A DNA stretch of 64,000 nucleotides. It comes from Methylopila sp. Yamaguchi (GTDB lineage Bacteria; Pseudomonadota; Alphaproteobacteria; Rhizobiales; Methylopilaceae). Shown here in pieces: positions 19,351-27,906 of this stretch; within the stretch, counting starts at the first letter, position 1; the number at the start of each line of letters is the position of its first letter. The notes below the pieces were generated by a model. The model was not told where the DNA came from. It worked only from the letters and a program-made list of their open reading frames with translations, and searched no databases. The position numbers were made by a program, and so were the translations under genes. The DNA lies in the NCBI RefSeq assembly GCF_002897035.1, contig NZ_BAUX01000012.1:62001-126000 (forward strand). The letters are read 5' to 3'.

Positions 19351-19800
19351 CTAGCGGCCCACTTCCGTCGTCGACTTGACAGGCTTACTGCCCGGCTCGT
19401 GCGACATGGTCTTGGTGCGGGACTGGACCCCGTCCTCGCCGACGGTCGTTTTTGTTTGCGACTTCGAGAACGTGCCGCCGTCGTGGGACATGGCCTTCGA
19501 CTGGCCCTTCAGGTCGCCTGAGCCGGTCTCATGGCTCTTGGAGCGGCTCGAGTTCTTTGTGCCGCCCGCCGCGGCGCCGCCGGTGGCGAGCGACGATCCC
19601 CGCGAGCCGTCAGCGTCCGTCGACGTGCCTCCCGTTCCCAGCGTGGTCGCGGATGTGCCTCCGGCGGCCGCAGAGCCCCCGGTTCCGCCGGTCGAGCTGC
19701 TCTGGGCGAACGCCGGAGCCGTCATGAGCGCTCCGGCGAAAACGCACGCTGCGAACTGGCGGGAGATTCTGGCGTTGGTGCTGGTGTACCGATTGATCAT
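19351..19800 (-). CDS. Ser/Gly/Thr-rich exported protein A
   Basis: A 149-residue protein with an export signal (FAACVFAGALMTAPAFAQ) followed by low-complexity Gly/Ser/Thr sequence (STGGTGGSAAAGG). The second half has recurring SKSHETGSG / KAMSHDGG / TKTMSHEPGSK units. No known domain. It is the last of three consecutive leftward genes for small exported Ser/Gly-rich proteins, which look like diverged relatives or at least a functional group. Confidence 0.65.
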   Translation of the reverse strand: MINRYTSTNARISRQFAACVFAGALMTAPAFAQSSSTGGTGGSAAAGGTSATTLGTGGTSTDADGSRGSSLATGGAAAGGTKNSSRSKSHETGSGDLKGQSKAMSHDGGTFSKSQTKTTVGEDGVQSRTKTMSHEPGSKPVKSTTEVGR

Positions 19801-19810
19801 GGCGGTGTTC

Positions 19811-20221
19811 CTACTTCTGCCCGGGCGGGACGGTCACGACGCAGTCGCCGTCGCTGCTGGTCGCCACGCCCTGTCCGTTCGATGACGAGGAAGACGACGA
19901 AGACGAAGAGGAGCCGCCCCTCGACGCTCCGGCGCTCGGGCCGGTGGTCGATGCAGTCACGCCATTTGGTCCGGCGGTGACTTCGCTCGACATCTGGCCC
20001 GCGCGGGCCTGTGACGACGCGCCGGGAGGCGCTTCCACCGTGCGGCAGGGCTTTCCGTCAGGCCCGGTGGTGACGGTCTTGCCGTCCGGTCCCGTGCTCG
20101 TCGACACAGAGCCGCCTGGACCCGAACTCGACGAGGACGAACTTGACGCCGCGTACGCGACGCCGATCGTGGCCACGGCCATTGCGGCCGCAGCGCACAT
20201 CACGATTGATGAGCGGGGCAT
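19811..20221 (-). CDS. Ser-rich exported protein B
   Basis: A 136-residue protein with signal peptide (IVMCAAAAMAVATIGVAYA), an 8-serine run, STGPDGKTVTTGPDGKPC repeats, an 11-serine run, and a C-terminal GDCVVTVPPGQK. Two cysteines could form a disulfide. No family recognised. Ten bases separate its stop-side neighbour (protein A), so they may share a transcript. The start is the ATG directly before the signal peptide. Confidence 0.65.
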   Translation of the reverse strand: MPRSSIVMCAAAAMAVATIGVAYAASSSSSSSSGPGGSVSTSTGPDGKTVTTGPDGKPCRTVEAPPGASSQARAGQMSSEVTAGPNGVTASTTGPSAGASRGGSSSSSSSSSSSNGQGVATSSDGDCVVTVPPGQK

Positions 20222-20249
20222 GGGGTGAGCCTTCAGTGATAGTGAACGA

Positions 20250-20274
20250 GCGGCCCCGGCGATGCCGGGGCCGC
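20250..20274 (-). terminator. Hairpin between Ser/Gly-rich genes C and B
   Basis: GCGGCCCCGGC / GCCGGGGCCGC form an 11-base stem with a three-base loop, immediately after the stop of the gene at 20281-20721 (leftward). The tail has few T residues, so it may terminate weakly or protect the upstream mRNA end. Confidence 0.55.
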
Positions 20275-20280
20275 TGCGGA

Positions 20281-20721
20281 TCACTTGCTCTTGTTGCGAC
20301 CCGGCGCGTTCTCGCTGTTGCCGGGGCCGGACGCGTCATGTCCGGCCGCGCCGGCCGAGGAGCCGCCGGTTCCGACCGAGGAGCTCGAACCGCTGCCGCC
20401 GCCAGCGGTCGAACCGCCCGTGCCCAACGTCGAAGAGCTGCCCGAACCCGAGCCGCCCGCCGAAGAGCCGCCAGTGCCGACCGTCGAGTTCGAGTCGCCG
20501 CCGCCGGCGGAGGACCCGCCCGTGCCGACAGTCGAGGAGCTGCCCGAACCCGAACCGCCGGACGACGAGCCGCCGGTGCCGACCGTTGAACTGGACTCGC
20601 CGCCGCCAGCGGAGGATCCACCCGTCCCCACAGTCGAGCTCGACTGCGCATGTGCAGCGATCGCAGTGCCCGCGAAAAGGGCGCCGGCGAGTGCGAAGGT
20701 TCTGAAAGCCTGGAAATTCAT
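20281..20721 (-). CDS. Ser/Gly-repeat exported protein C
   Basis: A 146-residue protein: signal peptide (FRTFALAGALFAGTAIAAHAQ), then about six tandem units of the form SSSTVGTGGSSAGGG, alternating with GSGSG-type spacers, and a charged tail ending APGRNKSK. It is almost devoid of hydrophobic residues after the signal, so it is probably a flexible surface or periplasmic protein. No family is recognised. First of three similar consecutive genes. Confidence 0.65.
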   Translation of the reverse strand: MNFQAFRTFALAGALFAGTAIAAHAQSSSTVGTGGSSAGGGESSSTVGTGGSSSGGSGSGSSSTVGTGGSSAGGGDSNSTVGTGGSSAGGSGSGSSSTLGTGGSTAGGGSGSSSSVGTGGSSAGAAGHDASGPGNSENAPGRNKSK

Positions 20722-21127
20722 AGGATGTCTCCCTGCGCACCGACGGTCGTCGCTGCACAAAAGTTGATCCGCCCTCGCACAGCAAACGTGCACTGGAGGC
20801 AGGCGTTCCTCGCCCACGTCTCGATTTTTTGGAAGGGATCGACGTTGCTAGAGGCTGGGAGGTACTTCGGAGGTCGACCTCCACATCCCGCGACCGGCCA
20901 CGATGTCTGCCCCTCGACACCCTGTCCGGCGTCGGTCAGCAGACCGGGGGGATTTCCCCTCCCCGGCTGTCACGCCGCCCCAGTTCGCTCGCCATTTCTC
21001 CGAGCGCCTGATGGGCGCGAGAGATGGAGCGTCGCATGACCATCGTCGTCATCAGCGGAAGCTGAGGGAGCCCCGCCCAGGCCCGGTAAGGCGGACGGGG
21101 TCCGCACGCTCCCGCCTGCAGTGCGGA
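20722..21127. other. Gene-free stretch with a nine-codon reading frame
   Basis: About 400 bases upstream of the Ser/Gly-rich genes, and downstream of the short-chain dehydrogenase gene at 21128, both read leftward. The promoter for protein C should lie at its low end. A nine-codon frame at 21036-21065 on the plus strand (MTIVVISGS, preceded by GGAG) looks like the N-terminus of a flavodoxin-like NADPH:FMN reductase cut short; it may be a relic. Nothing else stands out. Confidence 0.4.
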
Positions 21128-21847
21128 TCAGACCAGGACGCCGCCACCGTCGACCACGAGCGTCTGGCCCGTGCCGTAGGTCTGAGCCATGAGGTAGACG
21201 TAGGCCTCAGCCACCTCATCGGGCTCGCCCACGTGTCTGACCGGCAGACGATCCGCCTGGTCGGCGTAGAAGGCGCTCCGAACCTCGTCGTCCATGCCGC
21301 GCCAGAGCGGCGAGCGTACGACGCCCGGCGAGACGATGTTGACGCGCAGAGGCGCCAGCTCGACGGCGAGCGCGCGGGTGAGCCCTTCCATAGCCGAACA
21401 AATGCTCGCCGCCACGGACCAGCCCGGAGCAGGCCTTGCGCCCGCGATCCCGGAGGTGAAGATGATGGAGCCGCCGGGCCGCAGCTTGCCGTGAGCCGCC
21501 TTCGCCGCTCCCAGGGCGCCCCAGTAGCGCAGCTCGAAGAATGTCCGCGCCTCGTCCAAACTCATCGAGGCCAAGGGGGACAGCTTCAGCCCTTCGCCGG
21601 CCGTGTAGACCAGATGGTCGAACGCGCCGACGGTTTCAAAGAACCTGGCGATCGCGTCGGCGTCCAGAAGGTCGACGACCGTCCCGGTGGAGCCGGCGGG
21701 CAGCGCAGCCAGCGCTTCGTCGACGCGGCCTGGGTTGCTCGAAGCGATGACCGCCTCGGCGCCCTCCGCCGTTGCGGCCTGCGCGACGGCCAAGCCGATG
21801 CCCGAGGTGCCTCCCAGGAGGACGACCTTCTTTCCTTGCAGTTTCAT
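21128..21847 (-). CDS. Short-chain dehydrogenase/reductase
   Basis: A 239-residue SDR with LLGGTSGIGLAVA at the cofactor site, an internal RPGGSIIFTSG strand and a C-terminal YGTGQTLVVDGGG. The usual catalytic Tyr-x-x-x-Lys is not obvious: the region after FTSGIAGARPAPGWSVAASICSAMEG has Trp-Ser instead of a clear Tyr and no Lys, as in some atypical SDRs. The start is the ATG just before the first strand. Divergent from a LysR gene, its likely regulator. Confidence 0.8.
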   Translation of the reverse strand: MKLQGKKVVLLGGTSGIGLAVAQAATAEGAEAVIASSNPGRVDEALAALPAGSTGTVVDLLDADAIARFFETVGAFDHLVYTAGEGLKLSPLASMSLDEARTFFELRYWGALGAAKAAHGKLRPGGSIIFTSGIAGARPAPGWSVAASICSAMEGLTRALAVELAPLRVNIVSPGVVRSPLWRGMDDEVRSAFYADQADRLPVRHVGEPDEVAEAYVYLMAQTYGTGQTLVVDGGGVLV

Positions 21848-21891
21848 TGCGACGCTCCTTGTTCGGAGCCGGATTTTCGTCCTTGAAATCA

Positions 21892-21908
21892 GTTGCCTCC
21901 AGAGCAAC
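21892..21908. promoter_or_regulatory. Likely LysR-type binding site
   Basis: GTTGC-N7-GCAAC, a perfect inverted repeat containing a T-N11-A core, lies in the 92-base space between the divergent SDR and LysR genes. This is the standard arrangement of a LysR recognition site controlling both genes. A second imperfect palindrome (ATGAT-N8-ATCAT) follows near 21921-21940. Confidence 0.6.
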
Positions 21909-21939
21909 TTCAGACACTCTATGATGACGAGGAATCATC

Positions 21940-22857
21940 ATGGGTCTTGATGCGCGGCTACTGTCCGGAATTGGCGTGATGATCGCGGTCGTCGACCAGG
22001 GAGGCTTCGCCCGTGCGGGAGACGAGCTCGGGCTGACGCCCTCGGGCGTGAGCCGCGCGATCGCACGCCTCGAAGCCCAGTTGCGAGTTCGCTTGTTTCA
22101 TCGGACCCCACGTCGTGTGGAGCTGACCGAGGAAGGCCGCCGCTTCCACGCGGAGGTCTCGCCGCTGCTGGCGGCGATCCGCGACGCTGCGGAGGACGTG
22201 GGCGAGGCGACCGCCAGCGTGAGGGGGCGATTAAAGGTCAACAGCGATCCCTGGTTCGCCCGGGTGATCCTGGCGCCTCGCCTTCCCGATCTCCTGCGAT
22301 TGCATCCCGAGCTTCAGATCGAGTTTGTGGTCAGCAACCACCGCGAGGAGATGATGTACGGCGGCGTCGACGTGGCGGTGCGGTTCGGATCGCCGCCTGA
22401 CGCCGCGATGATCGCCCGGAAGCTTCTGGAGACACGGATCGTTACCTGCGCTGCGCCGGCGTACCTCGCGCGGAGAGGCGCCCCGCAAAGCCCGGAGGAC
22501 GTCGCGCAACACGATGTTCTGCTGTTCCGCAATCCGGAAACCGGCCGGCCCTTCCCTTGGGAGTTCCATAGGGCTGGCTCGGTGGTCGAAACCAGGGTCG
22601 CGGGACGGGTCGTCATGGACGACCCGTCCGCCGCCCTGGCGGCCTGCGAGGCCGGGGGCGGTCTCTTCCAGAGCTTCGAACTGGGTCTTGCGCCGTGGCT
22701 TCGCGATGGGCGTCTGACACAGGTGCTGACGGATTGGGCCGAGGAACGCTTTCCGCTTTATTCCTTCTACCCGTCCCGGCGTCAGACGCCGGCGAAGGTG
22801 CGCGCCTTCCTCGATTTCGTGGACCGCATCTGCAGGATGGAAGCCGCGACAGCGTGA
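21940..22857 (+). CDS. LysR-family transcriptional regulator
   Basis: A 305-residue regulator: N-terminal winged helix (GIGVMIAVVDQGGFARAGDELGLTPSGVSRAIARLE) and a LysR substrate-binding domain (GRLKVNSDPWFARVILAPRLPDLLRLHPELQIEFV). Divergent from the SDR gene at 21128-21847 and expected to control it through the palindrome between them. Ligand unknown. Confidence 0.92.
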   Translation: MGLDARLLSGIGVMIAVVDQGGFARAGDELGLTPSGVSRAIARLEAQLRVRLFHRTPRRVELTEEGRRFHAEVSPLLAAIRDAAEDVGEATASVRGRLKVNSDPWFARVILAPRLPDLLRLHPELQIEFVVSNHREEMMYGGVDVAVRFGSPPDAAMIARKLLETRIVTCAAPAYLARRGAPQSPEDVAQHDVLLFRNPETGRPFPWEFHRAGSVVETRVAGRVVMDDPSAALAACEAGGGLFQSFELGLAPWLRDGRLTQVLTDWAEERFPLYSFYPSRRQTPAKVRAFLDFVDRICRMEAATA

Positions 22858-23168
22858 TGAGATGTCGCCAGTCGGGCCATCGTCGACTGCAAAGGGGCGA
22901 CAGGCTTCGTGCAGCGAAGAGGCGCTGCTCCCGCCTGACATGGGCGGTGGGTAGCCGCCGATAAGCCGCGGGGGCGCCGCTCAATGTCGTCGCAGCGTCC
23001 GTCGGCTACCGGAGCGCTTAGAACCTGCGCGTGATGCTGGAGAAGACGATTGGCGCCCAGCGCCGGCCTGCTTGAGGCGGCCACATCGGGCGCGGACAGC
23101 CGCAGACCGGGGAACACGGCGTCGGGGTCGGACGTTGTTGGGGCTCCTGCAACTAGGGAGGCGCCATC
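22858..23168. other. Gene-free stretch before the ferritin-like gene
   Basis: About 310 bases after the LysR gene. It holds the promoter of the YciE/YciF-type gene; GGGAGG sits seven bases before that start. No RNA gene or clear repeat seen. Confidence 0.4.
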
Positions 23169-23666
23169 ATGGCCGACAAAGGACTCGAGAAGCTCTTCCA
23201 CGAGACGCTGAAGGACATCTACTACGCCGAGCGCCAGATTCTGAAGGCGCTTCCCAAGCTCGCGCGAGGGGCCCAGGCGCCGCAGCTGAAGGCCGCTTTC
23301 GAGAAGCACAAGGAAGAGACGCAGGGCCAGATCGAACGGCTGCAGCAGGTCTTCGAGATCATCGGCAAGCCAGCCCGCGGCAAGACCTGCGACGCGATCG
23401 AGGGGATCATCTCCGAAGGCGAGGAGATCCTCGACGAGTTCAAGGGCGACCCGGCCCTGGACGCCGGGCTGGTCGCAGCCGCTCAAGCCGTCGAGCATTA
23501 CGAGATCGCGCGCTACGGCACGCTGAAGACCTGGGCTGAGCAGCTCGGCCTCTCCGAGGCGGTGAAGCTCTTCGACGAAACCTTGAGCGAAGAGAAGAAG
23601 ACGGACGCCGACCTGACCAAGCTCGGCGTCTCGGCTGCGAACGTCACTGCGAAGAAGGCGGCTTAA
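23169..23666 (+). CDS. YciE/YciF-type ferritin-like protein (DUF892)
   Basis: A 165-residue four-helix protein matching DUF892: starts KGLEKLFHETLKDIYYAERQILKALPKLA, with carboxylate/His positions such as HKEET, EEILDEF and VEHYEIARYGTL on successive helices that could hold a di-iron centre. The family is induced by stress in many bacteria. C-terminal tail is Lys/Ala-rich. Strong ribosome-binding site (GGGAGG) and its own terminator; a single-gene unit. Confidence 0.9.
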   Translation: MADKGLEKLFHETLKDIYYAERQILKALPKLARGAQAPQLKAAFEKHKEETQGQIERLQQVFEIIGKPARGKTCDAIEGIISEGEEILDEFKGDPALDAGLVAAAQAVEHYEIARYGTLKTWAEQLGLSEAVKLFDETLSEEKKTDADLTKLGVSAANVTAKKAA

Positions 23667-23694
23667 TCCTAGTCGCGCTCTGCGACCGCCATTT

Positions 23695-23733
23695 GAACGG
23701 CCCGCCGCAGCGTCTGCGTGCGGGCCGTTCTTT
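23695..23733 (+). terminator. Rho-independent terminator after the ferritin-like gene
   Basis: GAACGGCCCGC (23695-23705) pairs perfectly with GCGGGCCGTTC (23720-23730) around a 14-base loop, followed by TTT. Confidence 0.8.
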
Positions 23734-23944
23734 ATCCAAGGGCCCCGCGACGACCTTTCTCCGCTCGCGCATGACGACGATCTCGCGGCGGAAGCCGGCG
23801 GTCCACTTGGCCTCCGGGCCTCGGCATGGCGATACTGGCGGCTTGTTCGCCGCGAACGTCATGCTCAGCCGCGTTTCGCCGCCTATACCGCTGCAGCAAC
23901 GCTGAGGCGAACACGCGCCGGTCAGGAAAGCGCCTGATCTGGAG

Positions 23945-24021
23945 TGGTAGGCCCGGCCGGACTTGAACCGACAACCAGACCGTTATGAGCGGTCGGCTCT
24001 AACCAATTGAGCTACGGGCCC
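23945..24021 (-). tRNA. tRNA with CAU anticodon (Met or Ile2)
   Basis: A full 77-base cloverleaf on the minus strand: acceptor GGGCCCG pairing with CGGGCCT, D-arm GCTC-AATTGGTTA-GAGC, anticodon stem GACCG/CGGTC with loop CTCATAA, T-arm GTCGG-TTCAAGT-CCGGC (one mismatch or wobble), and CCA encoded. The CAU anticodon could mean elongator Met or lysidine-modified Ile for AUA codons. A G-U pair closes the acceptor. I lean slightly to Ile2 but cannot decide. Confidence 0.93.
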
Positions 24022-24233
24022 CCGGCGCAGACATACGCCAGAGCGGGACGCTTTGTCATCGGCGCGATGCGAAGGTCCGGCCAAACGCTCACAACGCCGC
24101 CACGCCACGCGTCGCCACATCGATTTGTTGTTTGATGTGGATTTACGTTGACTTCACCGCCGCGTCACGTGAGGAACGTCGACGTGCGCCGCGGCGGGCG
24201 GCGCGCGAGACCTTTCCACGACAGGGCGCGCGC

Positions 24234-26681
24234 ATGGCGGATTTCCCGACTCAGGCTCAGATCGTCATTGTCGGCGGCGGCATCATCGGGGCCTCGACGG
24301 CCTACCATCTGGCGAAGCTCGGCCTGAAGGACGTCGTGCTGCTGGAGCGGCACAAGCTGACCTCCGGCTCGACCTTCCACGCGGCCGGCCTCGTGGGGCA
24401 ACTGCGCTCAAACGCCAACATCACGCAGCTGCTCGGCGAGAGCGTGAAGCTCTACCGGACGCTGGAGCAGGAGACCGGGCTCGCCACCGGCTGGAAGATG
24501 AACGGCGGCCTGCGCCTCGCCTGCACCGAGGAGCGCTGGACCGAGGTGAAGCGGCAGGCGACCACCGCCCGCTCCTTTGGGCTCGAGATGCACCTGCTGA
24601 CCCCGAAGGAGGCGCAGGATCTTTGGCCGCTGATGGACGTCTCCGACGTGATCGGCGCGGCCTTCCTGCCGACGGACGGCCAGGCCAACCCCTCCGACAT
24701 CACAGGCTCTCTCGCCAAGGGGGCGCGCATGCATGGAGCGCGGATCGTCGAGGACACGGAGGTCACGGGCTTCCGTATCGAAAAAGGGCGAGTGACCGTG
24801 GTCGAAACCGACCGTGGCCCGATCGCCTGCGAGATCGTCGTGAACTGCGCGGGCCAGTGGGCGCGCGAGGTCGGCCGCATGGCGGGCGTCAACGTGCCGC
24901 TCGTTTCGGTCGAGCACCAGTACATGATCACCGACCGGATCGAGGGCGTGACCTCCTCCCTGCCGACGCTGCGCGATCCCGACCGCCTCACCTACTACAA
25001 GGAGGAGGTCGGCGGCCTCGTCATGGGCGGCTACGAGCCGAACCCGATCGCATGGGGCGTCGACAGCTTCCCCAAGGCGTTCAACTTCCAGCTGCTTCCG
25101 TCGAACTTCGATCATTTCGAGCAGCTGATGGAGCTCGCGCTCGGCCGCGTGCCGGCGCTGGAGACGGCGGGCGTCAAGGAGTTGATCAACGGGCCGGAGA
25201 GCTTCACGCCGGACGGCAACTTCATCCTCGGCCAGGCGCCGGAACTGACAGGCTTCTTCGTGGGCGCAGGTTTCAACGCCTTCGGCATCGCGTCGGGCGG
25301 CGGCGCCGGCAAGGCGCTCGCGGAGTGGATCGCCGGCGGTCGCGCGCCCTACGACCTCGCGCCCGTCGACATCCTGCGCTTCGGCCGCAACCACCAGGAC
25401 GTCGCCTGGGTGCGGGAGCGCACGCTGGAGGCCTATGGCAAGCACTACACCATCGCCTGGCCGCATGAGGAGCACGCGAGCGGCCGCCCGCTGCGGCGCT
25501 CGCCGCTCTACGACCGGCTGAAGGCGCAGGGCGCAGTGTTCGGCGAGAAGCTTGGGTGGGAGCGGCCGAACTGGTTCTCCCAGCCCGGCGAGGAGGCCCA
25601 GGACCGCTACACCTTCGGCCGGCCGAACTGGACCGACGCGGTGGCGCGCGAGCACCGCGCGGTGCGCGAGGCGGTTGGCCTGTTCGACCAGACCTCCTTC
25701 GCCAAGTTCCGCATGGTGGGCCGCGACGCCGAGGCGGCGCTGTCCTGGCTCAGCGCCGCCGACCTCGCCGGGGCGCCCGGCGCCGTCGTCGTCGCGCCCA
25801 TGCTGAACGTCAAAGGCGGAGTCGAGTGCGACCTCACCGCGGTGCGGGTCGCGCCCGACGACTACTACCTGATCGCCGGCACCGCGGCCGCCACCAAGGA
25901 CTTCGACTGGCTCCGCCGCAACATCCCCGAAGGCCTCGACGCCCACCTGATCGACGTGTCCTCCGCCTACGGCGTGCTCAGTCTGATGGGCCCCAACGCG
26001 CGGAGGACGCTGGAGCGCGTCTGCTCCGACGACCTGTCGAACGACGGCTTTCCCTTCGGCTCCGCCCGCAGGATCAACGTCGCGGGCGCCCCGACTCTCG
26101 CGCTCCGCGTGACTTACGTCGGCGAACTCGGCTTCGAGCTCCACCTGCCGGTCGAATTCACCGCCACCGTCTATGACGCGCTGATGGCGGCGGGCGCGGA
26201 TCTCGGGATCGCGAACGCCGGCTACCGGGCGATCGAGACGCTGCGGCTGGAGAAGGGTTACTGGGCGTCGGGCGCCGACGTCGGGCCGGACCATACGCCG
26301 TTCGAGGCGGGCTTCGGCTGGGCCGTAGCTCTGGACAAGGCGGCCGACTTCCTTGGCCGCAACGCGCTGCGCGCCGCGCAGGGGCGGCGCATCAAGAAAC
26401 GGCTCGCTGGCTTCACCGTCGACGATCCGTCGATCGTGCTGCTCGGCCGCGAGACAATCTACCGGAACGGCGAGCGCGTCGGCTGGCTCTCCAGCGGCGG
26501 GTTCGGGCACACCGTCGGCAAGCCCATCGGCTACGGCTACGTGCGCCAGCCCGAGGGCGGCCTGGATGACGCTTTCGTCCTGTCCGGCGCGTACGAGCTC
26601 GACGTCGCCACCCTCCGCGTGCCGGCGAAGGTCCATCTCGCGCCGCTGTACGACCCGGAGATGCGGCGCGTGCTCGCGTAA
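24234..26681 (+). CDS. FAD-dependent dimethylglycine/sarcosine dehydrogenase-like protein with GcvT domain
   Basis: An 815-residue two-part enzyme. Residues ~1-400 are a DAO-type FAD oxidoreductase (VIVGGGIIGASTAYHLAKLG). Its GSTFHAAGLVGQLR motif contains the His that covalently carries FAD in dimethylglycine and sarcosine dehydrogenases. Residues ~430-815 are a GcvT/aminomethyltransferase-like folate domain (FDQTSFAKFRMVGRDAE; GELGFELHLPVEF; ETLRLEKGYWASGADV). It should demethylate an N-methylated glycine and pass the one-carbon unit to tetrahydrofolate. First gene before a glycine-betaine importer. Start is the ATG before the FAD strand. Confidence 0.88.
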   Translation: MADFPTQAQIVIVGGGIIGASTAYHLAKLGLKDVVLLERHKLTSGSTFHAAGLVGQLRSNANITQLLGESVKLYRTLEQETGLATGWKMNGGLRLACTEERWTEVKRQATTARSFGLEMHLLTPKEAQDLWPLMDVSDVIGAAFLPTDGQANPSDITGSLAKGARMHGARIVEDTEVTGFRIEKGRVTVVETDRGPIACEIVVNCAGQWAREVGRMAGVNVPLVSVEHQYMITDRIEGVTSSLPTLRDPDRLTYYKEEVGGLVMGGYEPNPIAWGVDSFPKAFNFQLLPSNFDHFEQLMELALGRVPALETAGVKELINGPESFTPDGNFILGQAPELTGFFVGAGFNAFGIASGGGAGKALAEWIAGGRAPYDLAPVDILRFGRNHQDVAWVRERTLEAYGKHYTIAWPHEEHASGRPLRRSPLYDRLKAQGAVFGEKLGWERPNWFSQPGEEAQDRYTFGRPNWTDAVAREHRAVREAVGLFDQTSFAKFRMVGRDAEAALSWLSAADLAGAPGAVVVAPMLNVKGGVECDLTAVRVAPDDYYLIAGTAAATKDFDWLRRNIPEGLDAHLIDVSSAYGVLSLMGPNARRTLERVCSDDLSNDGFPFGSARRINVAGAPTLALRVTYVGELGFELHLPVEFTATVYDALMAAGADLGIANAGYRAIETLRLEKGYWASGADVGPDHTPFEAGFGWAVALDKAADFLGRNALRAAQGRRIKKRLAGFTVDDPSIVLLGRETIYRNGERVGWLSSGGFGHTVGKPIGYGYVRQPEGGLDDAFVLSGAYELDVATLRVPAKVHLAPLYDPEMRRVLA

Positions 26682-26871
26682 CAGGCGCGTGATCAGCCGA
26701 GGCGCCGCAGGACGAGGCGCCCCAGGCCAAATTGCCCCGAGCGCGAAGTTTTTTCTTGGGAGGAAAGCCTCGAACGCCAACAGAATGCCTCGTCCTGTGT
26801 GGATTTCTATCCGCTGGCATCGAACCTGCATTACGATGCCCGCCAGCCCCGGCGTCCTGAGGAGGACCGAC

Positions 26872-27819
26872 ATGCGACGCATTCTGACGAGCTTGATCGC
26901 GGCCAGCGCCTTGGCGCTCGGCTCCGCCGCGGTGGTCGCCGCCGCGCCCGAGTCAAAGGACCCGATCAAGATCACCCTGAACGACTGGACCGGCCAGCTC
27001 CTCACCGCGCACATCATGGGCGGCGTGCTCGAGAAGGCCGGATACACCGTGCAGTACGTGCCGGCGGACTATCTCGCGCAGTTCGCAGGGATGCGCACCG
27101 GCGACCTAACGGTCGCGATGGAGGTCTGGGCGACCACCGCCAAGGAGGCGATGGACGCCGCGATCGACGCCGGCGGCGTGGAGAACGTGGGCGAGACCGG
27201 CATGCAGGCGCGCGAGGACTGGTGGTACCCGTCCTACATGAAGGAGAAGTGCCCCGGCCTGCCGGACTGGAAGGCGCTGAAGGAGTGCGCCGAGGCCTTC
27301 TCGACGCCGGAGACCGCGCCGAAGGGCCGCTACCTCGGCGGCCCGGTGACCTGGGGCGGCTATGACGAGGAGCGCATCCAGGCGCTCGACCTGCCGTTCG
27401 AGGTGGTGCACGCCGGCACCGACGCGGCCCTCTTCGCCGAGCTGAAGAGCGCCTACGAGCGCAAGGCCCCCGTGCTGCTGTGGATCTACGCGCCGCACTG
27501 GGCCCCCATCAAGTACGAGGGCGAGTGGGTCGAGTTCCCGAAGTACGAGAAGGCCTGCTACGAGGACCCGGCGTGGGGCTCCAACAAAGAGGCCAAGTAC
27601 GACTGCGCCAAGCCTGTCGGCCCGATCTACAAGGCGGTCTGGACCGGCATGAAGGACAAGTGGCCGACGGCCTACAAGGCGGTGAAGGCCTACACCTTCG
27701 ACAACAAGGGCATCGGCGAGCTCGCAGCCCGCGTCGACATCGACGGCGAGAAGGTCGAGGCTGTCGCGGCGGACTGGGTGGCCAAGAACGAGGCCGTCTG
27801 GAGCGCTTGGCTGAAGTAG
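26872..27819 (+). CDS. Glycine betaine/choline-type ABC substrate-binding protein
   Basis: A 315-residue protein with signal peptide (LTSLIAASALALGSAAVVAAA) and the OpuAC fold (ITLNDWTGQLLTAHIMGGVLE). Many Trp/Tyr residues (DWWYPSYM; TWGGYDEE; LLWIYAPHWAP) could form the aromatic cage that binds quaternary amines. GAGGAGG lies just before the ATG. It follows the dimethylglycine dehydrogenase-like gene after 190 bases, and the ATPase and permease follow. The exact ligand (betaine, choline or a related amine) is not determined. Confidence 0.88.
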   Translation: MRRILTSLIAASALALGSAAVVAAAPESKDPIKITLNDWTGQLLTAHIMGGVLEKAGYTVQYVPADYLAQFAGMRTGDLTVAMEVWATTAKEAMDAAIDAGGVENVGETGMQAREDWWYPSYMKEKCPGLPDWKALKECAEAFSTPETAPKGRYLGGPVTWGGYDEERIQALDLPFEVVHAGTDAALFAELKSAYERKAPVLLWIYAPHWAPIKYEGEWVEFPKYEKACYEDPAWGSNKEAKYDCAKPVGPIYKAVWTGMKDKWPTAYKAVKAYTFDNKGIGELAARVDIDGEKVEAVAADWVAKNEAVWSAWLK

Positions 27820-27906
27820 GCTCTTCGCCTCGATCGTAACGCGTGTCCCGCCCGGCGTCGCAGGATCCGGGCGGGACGGGTCAGCAGCCGTCGCCCGGAG
27901 CTGTCG

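Noticed and set aside
20281-20721. Possible CRISPR array or DNA repeat array in the Ser/Gly-rich genes
   Set aside because: The period follows protein-coding units of variable length with no constant spacer pattern.
23945-24021. Integration site for a mobile element at the tRNA
   Set aside because: No integrase gene and no repeat of the tRNA 3' end was seen in the flanking sequence.
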